Assembly: GCA_950097015.1 (NCBI GenBank)
Contig: CATNEN010000011.1
Location: 1,550,001-1,614,000, forward strand
Direction of reading: 5' to 3'
DNA: 64,000 bases
Source of the DNA: Macrostomum hystrix
Taxonomy: Eukaryota > Platyhelminthes > Macrostomidae
Every line of letters begins with the position of its first letter. The first letter of the stretch is position 1. The notes beneath the pieces were generated by a model that was not told where the DNA came from, searched no databases, and worked only from the letters and a program-made list of their open reading frames with translations. A program made the position numbers and the translations under genes. Shown here piece by piece: positions 34,455 through 45,597 of this stretch.

Positions 34455-34925
34455 CGTTTCGAGTCCGGGAGAATCGACGAACTGAGAGAATCAACGAACT
34501 CAGAGAATCGACAAACTAAAAGAATCGACGAACGGGGAGAATCCACGGAACTGAGAGAATCGACGAACTCAGAGAATCAACGAACTCAGAGAGTCCACGA
34601 ACTGAGAGAATCGACGAACTCAGAGAATCGACGAACTCAGAGAATCCACGAACTCAGAGAATCCACGAACTGAGAGAATCGACGAACTCAGAGAATCAAC
34701 GAACGGAGAGAATCCACGAACTCAGAGAATCAACGAACTCAGAGAATCAACGAACTCAGAGAATCAACGAACGGAGAGAATCCACGAACTCAGAGAATCG
34801 ACGACCGGAGAGAATCCACGAACGGAGAGAATCCACGAACTGAGAGAATCGACGAACTGAGAGAATCGACGAACTGAGAGAATCGACGAACTGAGATAAT
34901 CGATGAGCTGAGAGAATCGACCCAC
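34455..34925. repeat. 17-bp minisatellite GAGAATCGACGAACTCA, locus 1
   Basis: About 27 copies with variants ACTGA and ACGGA. The same unit recurs at 35685-35920 and 36560-38305. Confidence 0.95.
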
Positions 34926-35050
34926 TCTACACTCTAAATCTCATTCTCTACTCTCTACATCTCATTCTCTACTCTCTACTTCTCATTCTCTACTCTCTAC
35001 TTCTCATTCTCTACTCTCTACTTCTCATTCTCTACTCTCTACATAATGTT
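34926..35050. repeat. 21-bp pyrimidine-rich repeat
   Basis: About six copies of CTACTCTCTACTTCTCATTC plus T, abutting the preceding array. Confidence 0.9.
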
Positions 35051-35684
35051 CTCTACTTAATGCATCACATCCTTTATCCTCTGACAGTGTGAAAACAGTT
35101 AGTATAAAAAATATTATTATTCAAGCGGCAAAGCATTATTGGGATATTTGCCAAATCATCGAAAGCTGACCAATAGAAATACGAAGTGATTAAAAATGCC
35201 CATTTATGCACAAATATGATGAATCAACTGCTGCTGCTTTAGCCGCCTAGAAATATTGATACTTTTAGGCAATGAAGGGACAGTCTATGAGTATGAGTTG
35301 CGCATTTGAGACCGAAAGATAAATGCAACCTAAAACAGCACATAAGTTCAGGGTTCTCAGAAATTTCGGTTGTAAATAACTCAACTTCAGCACTGAATAA
35401 TTATAGGTCTGCGAATAGTTATTATTTATGATATTTTCTGTCCTAGAAAACTGCTTCGTAGCACTGTCCGGAAAACATTTTCGGAGATAAAAAATCCTAA
35501 TTTTTTTAGACTGTTGAGAAATGTTGAGACACATTGCAGAATAGACCTATCGAAAGCAAGGACTACCTCGTACTAAACAACAATTAACAGTACCTGCGTT
35601 TTTTGGGTGTTTAGTGTTGTTTGGTATTCCTTAATCGAGAGAATAAACAAGCTAAGAAAATATAAACCAATAACTGTAACAGTC
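35051..35684. other. Spacer without a gene
   Basis: A frame at 35265-35534 (-) is open but has no recognisable domain. Confidence 0.3.
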
Positions 35685-35920
35685 GACGAATCGACGAACT
35701 GACAGAATTGACGAACTGAAAGAATCAACGAACTAAAAGAATAGACGAACTGAGAGAATCGACGAACTGAGATAATCGACGAACTGAGATAATCGACGAA
35801 CTGAGAGAATCGACGAACTGAGAAAATCGACGAACTGAGAAAATCGACGAACTGATGGAATCGACGAACTGATGGAATCGGCGAACTGAGAGAATCGACG
35901 AACTGCGATTCGGCGATAAA
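35685..35920. repeat. 17-bp minisatellite, locus 2
   Basis: About 14 copies of GAGAATCGACGAACTGA, same orientation as loci 1 and 3. Confidence 0.93.
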
Positions 35921-36559
35921 AGCTGTCTAATCGCAAGACAAGCCTAGACGGTTCTAGGAAAAGTCGTATAAATGGTTGCCCTCTTGACTTGCGTATCACA
36001 GCTAGCCACTAGATTATGAAATCCAAGAAAACGTTTCCTTGTTCGCTACAGAATTAACTACAGCATTTGGCGCACAAATCATCTAGCCAGCATTATCTAA
36101 CGCAATAAAAGTATGTTTATGAATCTGTAGTCCAGTTGTGCTGAGGGTAATATATAATACTAACTAGAAAATGCTGTTATACATAACAAAGTGCTTCACT
36201 TTTATGGCAATCGAATTCGGGATCTATGAAACAGGCCCTGGAAAAAAATAAATCTGTTATTTGATTCTTGTGAACAAACCGAGTTCAATAGCACGAGTTT
36301 TATGATAACCCGGCGGATACATGCTTCTCCGTGAGGATACGCTCGGAGGATATGAGGATATTTTTATTTCAAGCGAAAATCTGCAGCTTCAAACTATTTC
36401 TTGAATCTTACAATTTTACAAGAAAACAGATACAATTCTTTGTTGGGCGTTTTCTGTGAAGATTTCCACATGATATTAATTGCGAACAAGCTAGCTCGTA
36501 TTAGAGTGATTTTGTTAGTCATCGAATAACTTGTGTGAATTTAGAAATCCGTAAATCGA
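35921..36559. other. Spacer without a gene
   Basis: AT-rich; nothing recognised. Confidence 0.3.
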
Positions 36560-38305
36560 AATAATCTGAGAGAATCGACAATCTGAGAGAATCTACGAAC
36601 TGACAGAATTGACGAACTGAGAGAATCTACGAACTGACAGAATTGACGAACTGAGAGAATCGACGAACTGAGAGAATCGACGAACTGAGAGAATCGAAGA
36701 ACTGAGAGAATCGACGAACTGAGAGAATCTACGACTGAGAGAATCGACGAACTGAGAGAATCGACGAACTGAGAGAATCGACGAACTGAGAGAATCGACG
36801 AACTGAGAGAATCGATGAACTGAGAAAATGACGAGCTGAGAGAATCGACGAACTGAGAGAATCGACGAACTGAAAGAATCGACGAACTGAGAGAATCGAC
36901 GAACTGAGAGAATCGACGAACTGAAAGAATCGACGAACTGAGCGAATCGACGAAATTGAGAGAATCGACGAACTGAGAAAATGACGAGCTGAGAGAATTC
37001 ACGAAATTGAGAGAAACGATGAATTGAGAGAATCGACGAACTGAGAAAATCGAGGAACTGACAGAATCGACGATCTGAGAGAATCGATGAAATTGAGAGA
37101 ATCGACGAACTGAGCGAATCGATGAAATTGAGAGAATCGACGAAATTGAGAGAATCGACGAAATTGAGAGAATCAGTGAACTGAGAAAATCAACGAACTG
37201 AGCAAATCGACGAAATGGAGAGAATCAAAGAACTGAGAGAATCGACGAACTGAGAGAATCGACGAACTGAGAAAAATGACGAGCTGAGAGAATCGACGAA
37301 CTGAGAGAATCGACGAACTGAGAGAATCGACGAACTGAGCAAATCGACGAAATTGAGAATCGACGAACTGAGAAAATGACGAGCTGAGAGAATCGACGAA
37401 CTGAGAGAATCGACGAACTGAGAGAATCGACGAACTGAGCAAATCGACGAAATTGAGAATCGACGAACTGAGAAAATGACGAGCTGAGAGAATCGACGAA
37501 CTACGAAAATGAACAAACTGACAGAATTGACGAAATTGAGAGAAACGATAAATTGAGAGAATCGACGAAATTGAGAGAATCAACGAAATGAGAAAATGAC
37601 GAGCTGAGAGAATCGACGAACTGAGAGAATCGACGAACTGAAAGAATCGACGAACTGAGAGAATCGACGAACTGAGAGAATCGACGAACTGAGAGAATCG
37701 ACGAACTGAGCGAATCGACGAAATTGAGAGAATCGACGAACTGAGAAAATGACGAGCTGAGAGAATTCACGAAATTGAGAGAAACGATGAATTGAGAGAA
37801 TCGACGAACTGAGAAAATCGAGGAACTGACAGAATCGACGATCTGAGAGAATCGATGAAATTGAGAGAATCGACGAACTGAGCGAATCGATAAAATTGAG
37901 AGAATCGACGAAATTGAGAGAATCGACGAAATTGAGAGAATCAGTGAACTGAGAAAATCAACGAACTGAGCAAATCGACGAAATGGAGAGAATCAAAGAA
38001 CTGAGAGAATCGACGAACTCAGAGAATCGACGAACTGAGAGAATCGACGAACTGAGAAAATGACGAGCTGAGAGAATCGACGAACTGAGAGAATCGACGA
38101 ACTGAGAGAATCGACGAACTGAGAGAATCGACGAACTGAGCAAATCGACGAAATTGAGAATCGATGAACTGAGAAAATGACGAGCTGAGAGAATCGACGA
38201 ACTACGAAAATGGACAAACTGACAGAATTGACGAAATTGAGAGAAACGATAAATTGAGAGAATCGACGAAATTGAGAGAATCAACGAACTGAGAAAATCG
38301 ACGGA
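36560..38305. repeat. 17-bp minisatellite, locus 3, with higher-order structure
   Basis: About 100 copies of GAGAATCGACGAACTGA. A set of variant units (AATTCACGAAATTGAGAG, GAAACGATGAATTGAG) recurs in the same order with an offset of 768 bp (ends at 37020 and 37788). Confidence 0.95.
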
Positions 38306-38386
38306 ATTAGTCGAGCAGTTACCGTTGTTTCTATTTTTAGAAAGTCTTTCGTGGTGAATTTCTATCTAGCCTATCCTTAACTCTAG

Positions 38387-38449
38387 CACGTGACTGGCCT
38401 CGGCCAATGAAATTACGTCATAGCGAATCACGTGACTGAACCATAAAAG
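38387..38449 (+). promoter_or_regulatory. Promoter-like cluster: two CACGTGACT, CCAAT, CRE-like and TATA-like sites
   Basis: CACGTGACT occurs at 38387-38395 and 38429-38437, with GGCCAATG and TTACGTCA between them and CATAAAAG at 38442-38449. These match USF-type E-box, CCAAT, CRE and TATA elements. It lies about 40 bases before an ATG. Function is inferred. Confidence 0.4.
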
Positions 38450-38486
38450 AATCAAGTTTTTTCCTACCCCGATATCCGAGCCAACT

Positions 38487-38669
38487 ATGCTGCATTCACG
38501 CATTCGATTGGTCAAAGAAAAACACGGCGATTCGGAAACTTGGGCGCAACTAAAAGAAAGTGACCGTGGCGACTGGCTTAACAAGAAATACGGCGCAGAA
38601 ACGTTACAATTAAAAATGGGATTACAGAAGGTCCAACGCCTGAAATCACACAGGCGGCAACTTCATTAG
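38487..38669 (+). CDS. Possible small intronless gene inside the innexin intron (60 aa)
   Basis: An open frame of 60 codons on the strand opposite to innexin. The product is highly charged (SRIRLVKEKHGDSETWAQLK, RGDWLNKKYGAETL) and unlike the repeat-derived frames. It follows a promoter-like cluster and precedes two AATAAA signals at 38691-38696 and 38722-38727. I do not recognise the protein; it could also be a transposon remnant or a chance frame. Confidence 0.3.
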   Translation: MLHSRIRLVKEKHGDSETWAQLKESDRGDWLNKKYGAETLQLKMGLQKVQRLKSHRRQLH

Positions 38670-38944
38670 CAACTGCGGGGACCAGGAGAAAATAAAAGCT
38701 TATGGATATTTTGTGGAAAAAAATAAATGCTTAACATCGCCGCGTGCCTCGTTTCAATCTCTTTTGTTTCAACCGAAAAGTGATCGAAAACGTCCGTCTT
38801 CGAGAGAAAGAAGAAAATTAAGGAGCCATTTTCCTTGTCTTCGATGCTCTTCAAGTAGGTAAAAATCTTTTTTATCTTCTTATTTTGTGAAGAAATGGTT
38901 TGGATTTTTTAATCCTGTTGGATGGAAAGTTGTTCTACTCGATT
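38670..38944. other. Spacer after the small frame
   Basis: Contains the two AATAAA signals and a TAGGTAAAAATC donor-like site near 38855. No gene called. Confidence 0.3.
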
Positions 38945-40510
38945 GATTTGAGTTATGCAGGACCTGTTAGACATAATTGTGTTCTAATCGATTGATTTGA
39001 GTAATGCAGACCCTGTTAGACATAATTGCGTTCTAATCAATTGATTTGAATAATGCAGACCCTGTTAGACATAATTGCGTTCTAATCAATTGATTTTAGT
39101 TATGCAGGATCTGTTAGACACAATTGTGTTCTAATCTATTGGTTTGAGTTATGCAGGATCTGTTAGACACAATTGTGTTCTAATCTATTGGTTTGAGTAA
39201 TGCAGGATCTGTTAGACACAATTGTGTTCTAATCAATTGATTTTAGTTATGCAGGATCTGTTAGACACAATTGTGTTCTAATCTATTGGTTTGAGTTATG
39301 CAGGATCTGTTAGACACAATTGTGTTCTAATCTATTGGTTTGAGTAATGCAGGATCTGTTAGACACAATTGTGTTCTAATCTATTGGTTTGAGTTATGCA
39401 GGATCTGATAGACACAATTGTGTTCTAATCAATTGATTTGAGTTATGCAGGATCTGTTAGACACAATTGTGTTCTAATCTATTGGTTTGAGTTATGCAGG
39501 ATCTGTTAGACACAATTGTGTTCTAATCTATTGGTTTGAGTTATGCAGGATCTGTTAGACACAATTGTGTTCTAATCTATTGGTTTGAGTTATGCAGGAT
39601 CTGTTAGACACAATTGTGTTCTAATCTATTGGTTTGAGTTATGCAGGATCTGATAGACACAATTGTGTTCTAATCAATTGATTTGAGTTATGCAGGATCT
39701 GTTAGACACAATTGTGTTCTAATCTATTGGTTTGAGTTATGCAGGATCTGTTAGACACAATTGTGTTCTAATCTATTGGTTTGAGTTATGCAGGATCTGT
39801 TAGACACAATTGTGTTCTAATCAATTGATTTGAGTTATGCAGGATCTGTTAGACACAATTGTGTTCTAATCTATTGGTTTGAGTTATGCAGGATCTGTTA
39901 GACACAATTGTGTTCTAATCAATTGATTTGAGTTATGCAGGATCTGTTAGACACAATTGTGTTCTAATCAATTGATTTGAGTTATGCAGGATCTGTTAGA
40001 CACAATTGTGTTCTAATCAATTGATTTGAGTTATGCAGGATCTGTTAGACACAATTGTGTTCTAATCTATTGGTTTGAGTTATGCAGGATCTGTTAGACA
40101 CAATTGTGTTCTAATCAATTGATTTGAGTTATGCAGGATCTGTTAGACACAATTGTGTTCTAATCAATTGATTTGAGTAATGCAGGATCTGTTAGACATA
40201 ATTGCGTTCTAATCAATTGATTTGAGTAATGCAGGATCTGTTAGGCATAATTGTGTTCTAATCAATTGACTTGAGTAATGCAGGACCTGTTAGACACAAT
40301 TGTGTTCTAATCAATTGATTTGAGTAATGCAGACCCTGTTAGACACAATTGTGTTCTAATCAATTGACTTGAGTAATGCAGGACCTGTTAGACACAATTG
40401 TGTTCTAATCAATTGATTTGAGTAATGCAGACCCTGTTAGACATAATTGCGTTCTAATCAATTGACTTGAGTAATGCAGACCCTGTTAGACACAATTGTG
40501 TTCTAATCTA
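38945..40510. repeat. 49-bp palindrome-bearing minisatellite with CTGTTAGACACA core
   Basis: About 32 copies. Each unit has ATGCAGGATCTGTTAGACAC, the perfect palindrome ACACAATTGTGT, and either the palindrome AATCAATTGATT or its broken form AATCTATTGGTT. The array ends about 35 bases from the innexin exon 1 donor. Confidence 0.95.
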
Positions 40511-40546
40511 TTGGTTTAGTTCATAGAAGCTCAGTAAAACTCACAC

Positions 40547-40854
40547 ATCTTCCGTTCTGTCCTCTCGACGATAGTGTTCTTTGGCAGTGTAGCCGACTGC
40601 GGCCAATAGTACATGTTCTCAATCCAGCAGAGATTCTCAACGTACTCCATGCGTTGAGTTGAAGCGGTCTCAATAATAGACCAGCATTGAATAGGAGTGA
40701 ACAGGTACTGTTTAGAAGCTGATATTCCGGCAAAGAAAATCAGGATCACAGGTGTAACCATGTAATTCAGAACGTCAATAAAATCTTCGGCCGATGCGTA
40801 CTGACCAAAACTGACCCTGAACTGGTTGACCTTCAGGAAGAAGTCGAAATTCAT
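40547..40854 (-). CDS. Innexin, exon 1 (N-terminus, TM1, first extracellular loop)
   Basis: Starts at ATG 40854 and gives 102 codons plus two bases. It has the innexin N-terminal order: FIDVLNYMVTPVILIFFAG (TM1), SASKQYLFTPIQCW, then Cys 57 and Cys 76 of the first extracellular loop and ENMYYWP. It ends RTERK and joins exon 2 through Ile. The ATG is directly preceded by TTGCAG, a 3' splice site, so the mRNA start must come from a 5' UTR exon or a spliced leader. Exon 2 is 12 kb away at 28546-27439. Confidence 0.93.
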
Positions 40855-40860
40855 TCTGCA

Positions 40861-41209
40861 ATTAGGTCGTAGGATTCGAGTTTGGAACCTTGGTTGCGAG
40901 TTTTAAAGCTTGAATTATTATTTAACTGACTCGTGTTACTTCCGATCCGACTTCCAAATTTTCCTTAAAAAATTTCCGTGACTTTGTAAAAGAGGGGAAA
41001 AATTATTGCGATCGGACCAAGCGCTTCTTTGATTTTGATCCCATTCGGGGGGTTGGGAATTTTAAAATCCTATGGTCGAATGGGCGACTGAGCGAATGGG
41101 CGAGACGGCACAGCCAATCATTTGGCTTTGTAGGACTTTGAGATTCTGCAATTTGCCGTCACTTGTTGATTGAAAGGAAAAGTCTAAAAGTACTATGACT
41201 AAAAAAAGA
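40861..41209. other. Innexin upstream flank
   Basis: No gene seen on either strand. Confidence 0.3.
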
Positions 41210-42565
41210 ATTAGAAAATCATCCAACGGGTTGCAATCCACCTCAAAATCATCCAACGAGTTGCAATCCACCTCAAAATCATCCAACGGGTTGCAATCCA
41301 CCTCAAAATCATCCAACGGGTTGCAATCCACCTAAAAATAATCGAAAGGGTTGCAATCCACCTCAAAATCTTTCAAAAGGTTACAATCCAACTCAAAATA
41401 AAAAAAATGTTGCAATCCACCTCAAAATTTTTCAAAAGGTTGCAATCCACCTCAAAATCATCCAACGGGTTGCAATCCATCTCAATATCATCCAACGGGT
41501 TGCAATCCACCTCAAAATCTTTAAAAAGGTTGCAATCCATCTCAAAAACATCCAACGGGTTGCAATCCACCTCAAAATCATCCAACGGGTTGCAATCCAC
41601 CTCAAAATCATCGAAAGGGTTGCAATCCACCTCAAAATCTTTCAAAAGGTTACAATCCAACTCAAAATAAAAAAAATGTTGCAATCCACCTCAAAATTTT
41701 TCAAAAGGTTGCAATCCACCTCAAAATCATCCAACGGGTTGCAATCCACCTCAAAATCTTTAAAAAGGTTGCAATCCATCTCAAAAACATCCAACGGGTT
41801 GCAATCCACCTCAAAATCATCCAACGGGTTGCAATCCACCTCAAAATCATCGAAAGGGTTGCAATCCACCTCAAAATCATCGAAAGGGTTGCAATCCACC
41901 TCAAAATCATTTTTAAAAGTTGATATTTACCTCAAAATTATCCAACGGGTTGCAATCCATATCAAAATTATTCAATTGGTTGCAATCCACCTCAAAGTTA
42001 TTAAAAAAAGTTGATATTTACCTCAAAATCATCCAACGGGTTGCAATCCACCTCAAAATCTTTAAAAAGATTGCAATCCACCTCAAAAACATCCAACGGG
42101 TTGCAATCCACCTAAAAATCATCTAAAGGGTTGCAATCCACCTCAAAATCATCGAAAGGGTTGCAATCCATCTCAAAATCTTTCAAAAGGTTGCAATCCA
42201 CCTCAAAATTATTTTAAAAAGTTGCAATTTACCTCAAAATCATCCAACGGGTGGCAATCCATATCAAAATTATTCAATTGGTTGCAATCCACCTCAAAAT
42301 TATTTTAAAAAGTTGCTATTTACCTCAAAATCATCCAACGGGTTACAATCAACCTCAAAATCTTTCAAAAGGTTGCAATCCACCTCAAAATCATTTAATT
42401 GATTGCAATCCAATGAAAATCAATCAACGGGTTGCAACCCACCTTAAAATCAATCAATAGGTTGCAATCCACCTCAAAATCATTTAATTGATTGCAATCC
42501 AATGAAAATCATTCAACGGGTAGCAATCCACCTCAAATTCATTTGACGGGTTGCAACTCACCTTA
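41210..42565. repeat. 30-bp minisatellite
   Basis: About 45 copies of GGGTTGCAATCCACCTCAAA followed by ATCATCCAAC. The right half is more divergent. Confidence 0.95.
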
Positions 42566-43015
42566 CAAACCATATTTACCTATTTTGAAAGGTTAAGAAA
42601 CTTAAACAGATCGCAGTATCTCGTATAAAAATGTCCTAACCTTTCTGACTGTTTTGATAGTAAGTTCCAACAATGTGAAATCTATTATAATCTTATTTTT
42701 CACGCAGTCAATTTCAAGAATTCATTCAGCGAGTCACTCGAAGATGGGATTAATATATTTAGATTTCGTCATTCTTTCAAATCCGCAAAATACAGCACTA
42801 GTGCTTGCTGTTCGATGCTATATTGTGTAAAAAATATAAATAATTTTTTCTTAAGCATAGCATAGCAGGCGCATTGCTTTAACTTGGCTTCTTGTGTAGG
42901 CAAGCTGGCTGGCTGGCTGGCGGTACCAAGTTGAGATTTAGGATCTGTGTAGAATCTGTGCATGTCAACTCGCAAGACTTGCTATACAAAGAAATGCAAA
43001 GTTTGTTTTGCTACG

Positions 43016-43063
<48 letters not shown>

Positions 43064-43334
43064 GTTGCTGCCGCCGCATCAGATGTTGATGGAGTGGAAA
43101 TTTTTGCGCAGTAGTATATGCCACCGGTGCAATTGGTATTTCATGTGTTTCATGTAAGTCGAACATTCAACTTGATTAAGATAGATGGGATTTTATTTTC
43201 GCAGACAGGGACAATTTTAAGGAAGAATTTTTGCTGAAAATTAATTGATTAACACTTTTGGTGGACCGATTGCATACAAAAACAGTAAAAAATTGATTTG
43301 AATGGATTCTAACAGATAACTTTACTGTCTAATA
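42566..43334. other. Spacer with a 15-unit TGC/GCA triplet tract
   Basis: 43018-43062 is a pure run of 15 TGC triplets (CAG on the minus strand), followed by CCGTTGCTGCCGCC. I could not place it in a gene. Confidence 0.6.
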
Positions 43335-44060
43335 GCAGGGATTGAGTCTAACAGATGAGGATTACATAACAGGTAAGCAACGTCTAACAGGTGAGGATTC
43401 TGTCTAACAGGTGGAGATTGTGTCTAACAGGTGTGAATTTTTTCTAACAGGTGTGAAATTTGTCTAATAGGTGGGAATTGGACCTAACAGGTTGAGATTG
43501 TGTCTAATAGGTAGGAATTGTGACTAAAATTGGGTCTAACAGGTGTGAATTGTGTCTAACAGGTGGAGATTGTGTCTAACAGGTGGGAACTGTGTCTAAC
43601 AGGTAGGAATTGTGTCTCACAGCTAGGAATTGTGACTAAAATTGGGTCTAACAGGTGTGAATTGTGTCTAACAGGTGGAGATTGTGTCTAACAGGTGGGA
43701 ACTGTGTCTAACAGGTAGGAATTGTGTCTCACAGCTAGGAATTGTGACTAAAATTGGGTCTAACAGGTGTGAATTGTGTCTAACAGGTAGAGATTGTGTC
43801 TAACAAGTGGAGATTGTGTCTAACAGGTGTGAATTTTGTCTAACAGGTGGGAATTTGGCCTAACAGGTTGAGATTGTGTCTAACAGGTAGGGATTGTATC
43901 TAACAGGTTGAGATTGTGTCTAACAGGTGTGTCTAACAGGTGTGTCTAACAGGTGTGTCTAACAGGTGTGTCTAACAGGTGTGTCTAACAGGTGTGTCTA
44001 ACAGGTGTGTCTAACAGGTGGATAGTGTCTAACATCTTGAGATTGTCTAACAGGTGGGCT
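43335..44060. repeat. Minisatellite of GTGTCTAACAGGT (inverted TTAGACAC core)
   Basis: Units of about 20 bp. A 112-bp higher-order block repeats at 43521, 43633 and 43745 (TGACTAAAATTGGG). Near 43920-44020 the unit shrinks to eight pure copies of the 12-mer GTGTCTAACAGG. Confidence 0.93.
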
Positions 44061-44655
44061 AATTTTGATGCTATTTAGAGCTCTCTTTTAAGGCAAAGGC
44101 TTGTGCCGCTTTGCACTGAATACCCGAACAAGAGTGCGACCAAAATTTATTCTGCAACTAATAAAATATACAATTCTTTTTTACGAGGCATTTTTCATCT
44201 TCATAAAAAATTTGTGAATTTCAGGTTAAAATTTTACGTAGTTCGAGCTAAAAAGAAGAGTATATCACATTGGTCATAAAAGTTTTCGTCATAATTATAT
44301 TATTGACAGTATAAATGAAATCTAGATTGAATCTAAAACTTTATACCCACTCTCCTACTTTTCGACTCGTTGCAGCTTAGACGAAATTCTGAGCTAGACG
44401 AAACTCGGCTAGAGAAAAAGCTCTCTATTTGATTATTGAGGCCGACAAAACGATATAATCTATACTATACTCGTGAGCCGGAGTGTGTATATAATCGACA
44501 GATATCGACGTTAGCTCGAGATTGATAATTGGCACGAAAATGCTATTTTTGTACTGTTTTTTTCGAATGGGTTAACAAAATCTCGTCAGGTCAGAGAGTA
44601 GCAATTTCTATGCTTTATTTTATATTTCATCTTTCATCATCAATGATAGTAACAT
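44061..44655. other. Spacer without a gene
   Basis: Nothing recognised. Confidence 0.3.
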
Positions 44656-44890
44656 CTTCTACGAGTGTACATCTTCCCTACATGTTGATCTTACGAGTAC
44701 ATCCCTCGTGAATGTACATATTTTCTTAATGTACATCATTCCTAAATGTACAAATTTCATAAATGTACATCTTTACTAAATGTACATATTTCCTAAATGT
44801 ACATCTTTCCCGCATGTACATGTTTCCTGAACGTACATAGTCATTGAACGTAAATCTTTATTGAAAGTACATCTTCTGAATGTACACTAG
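44656..44890. repeat. 18-bp degenerate repeat with palindrome ATGTACAT
   Basis: About 12 copies of AAATGTACATCTTTCCTA, much more diverged than the other arrays, so probably older. Confidence 0.8.
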
Positions 44891-45597
44891 ACAACTTTGG
44901 AATCTGGAATATAAATTTTCGGGACTGTCAAATCGAGTCTTTAAAAAATAAGACAGGAGAAGAAGACAAAAAGCCAAATGCCGACTATTCTCAATGGGAA
45001 AAGAATCGGATTATGAGGATTATCTGTGACACCTCTTTGTTGTGCCAGCTGGCGGTCGCGGGCGTTTTTCGGCAAAAAATAGTGACCAGGATCAAAAAGC
45101 GATTAGCGCCACTCAACGCCAAACTGGTCTCTTTTGTAACAAGCAAAGTTGAGATTAGGCGAGATTGCATGACAGCGGAAATTGAGGCGTCAAAGCCAAA
45201 CTGCTCATGTTTTTCTAGTCTTTCAGCGAATCAACTGTCTAAAACACTCGCGAAAAATGTCCGTCTGACGCCCTAAGTTCGAATCTCTATGAGCAACACA
45301 CAAAATTTCCAGCTGTTTCATTTTTGATCAACTGTAAAAGCACTGCATTTGGAACCATCTCAGGGGTAGAAATTTGGTGGGTGTGACAGCTACTACAAGG
45401 GGGTATACAGCTTTTTGGGTGCTGATCAATTTCTGAGTTAAATTATAGTATCTTAAACCTGTTTATGTTAACACAAAAAAGCTGAAATTTAGATTTAGAT
45501 TTTTACCTTTCTAACCGATTTTTAAGGCCCTGTCAAATCTCTCAATCGGACACCTGAAATGGACACCCGGCCAATCAGTCCTATATTTGTAATACAG
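44891..45597. other. Spacer with a possible tRNA-like fragment
   Basis: 45013-45276 (+) is an open frame of 87 codons without a recognisable domain. A box B-like AAGTTCGAATCTC follows at about 45272, so this may be a SINE remnant. Confidence 0.3.

Larger units (their letters stand above)
28547..40546 (-). other. Innexin intron of about 12 kb, mostly minisatellite
   Basis: Bounded by the donor at 40546 (GTGTGAGT; a shift of two bases to GTGAGT is possible) and the acceptor at 28547. It contains arrays at 28725-30895, 31720-32190, 32575-32700, 33390-33995, 34455-34925, 34926-35050, 35685-35920, 36560-38305 and 38945-40510, together about 60% of its length. Confidence 0.85.
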
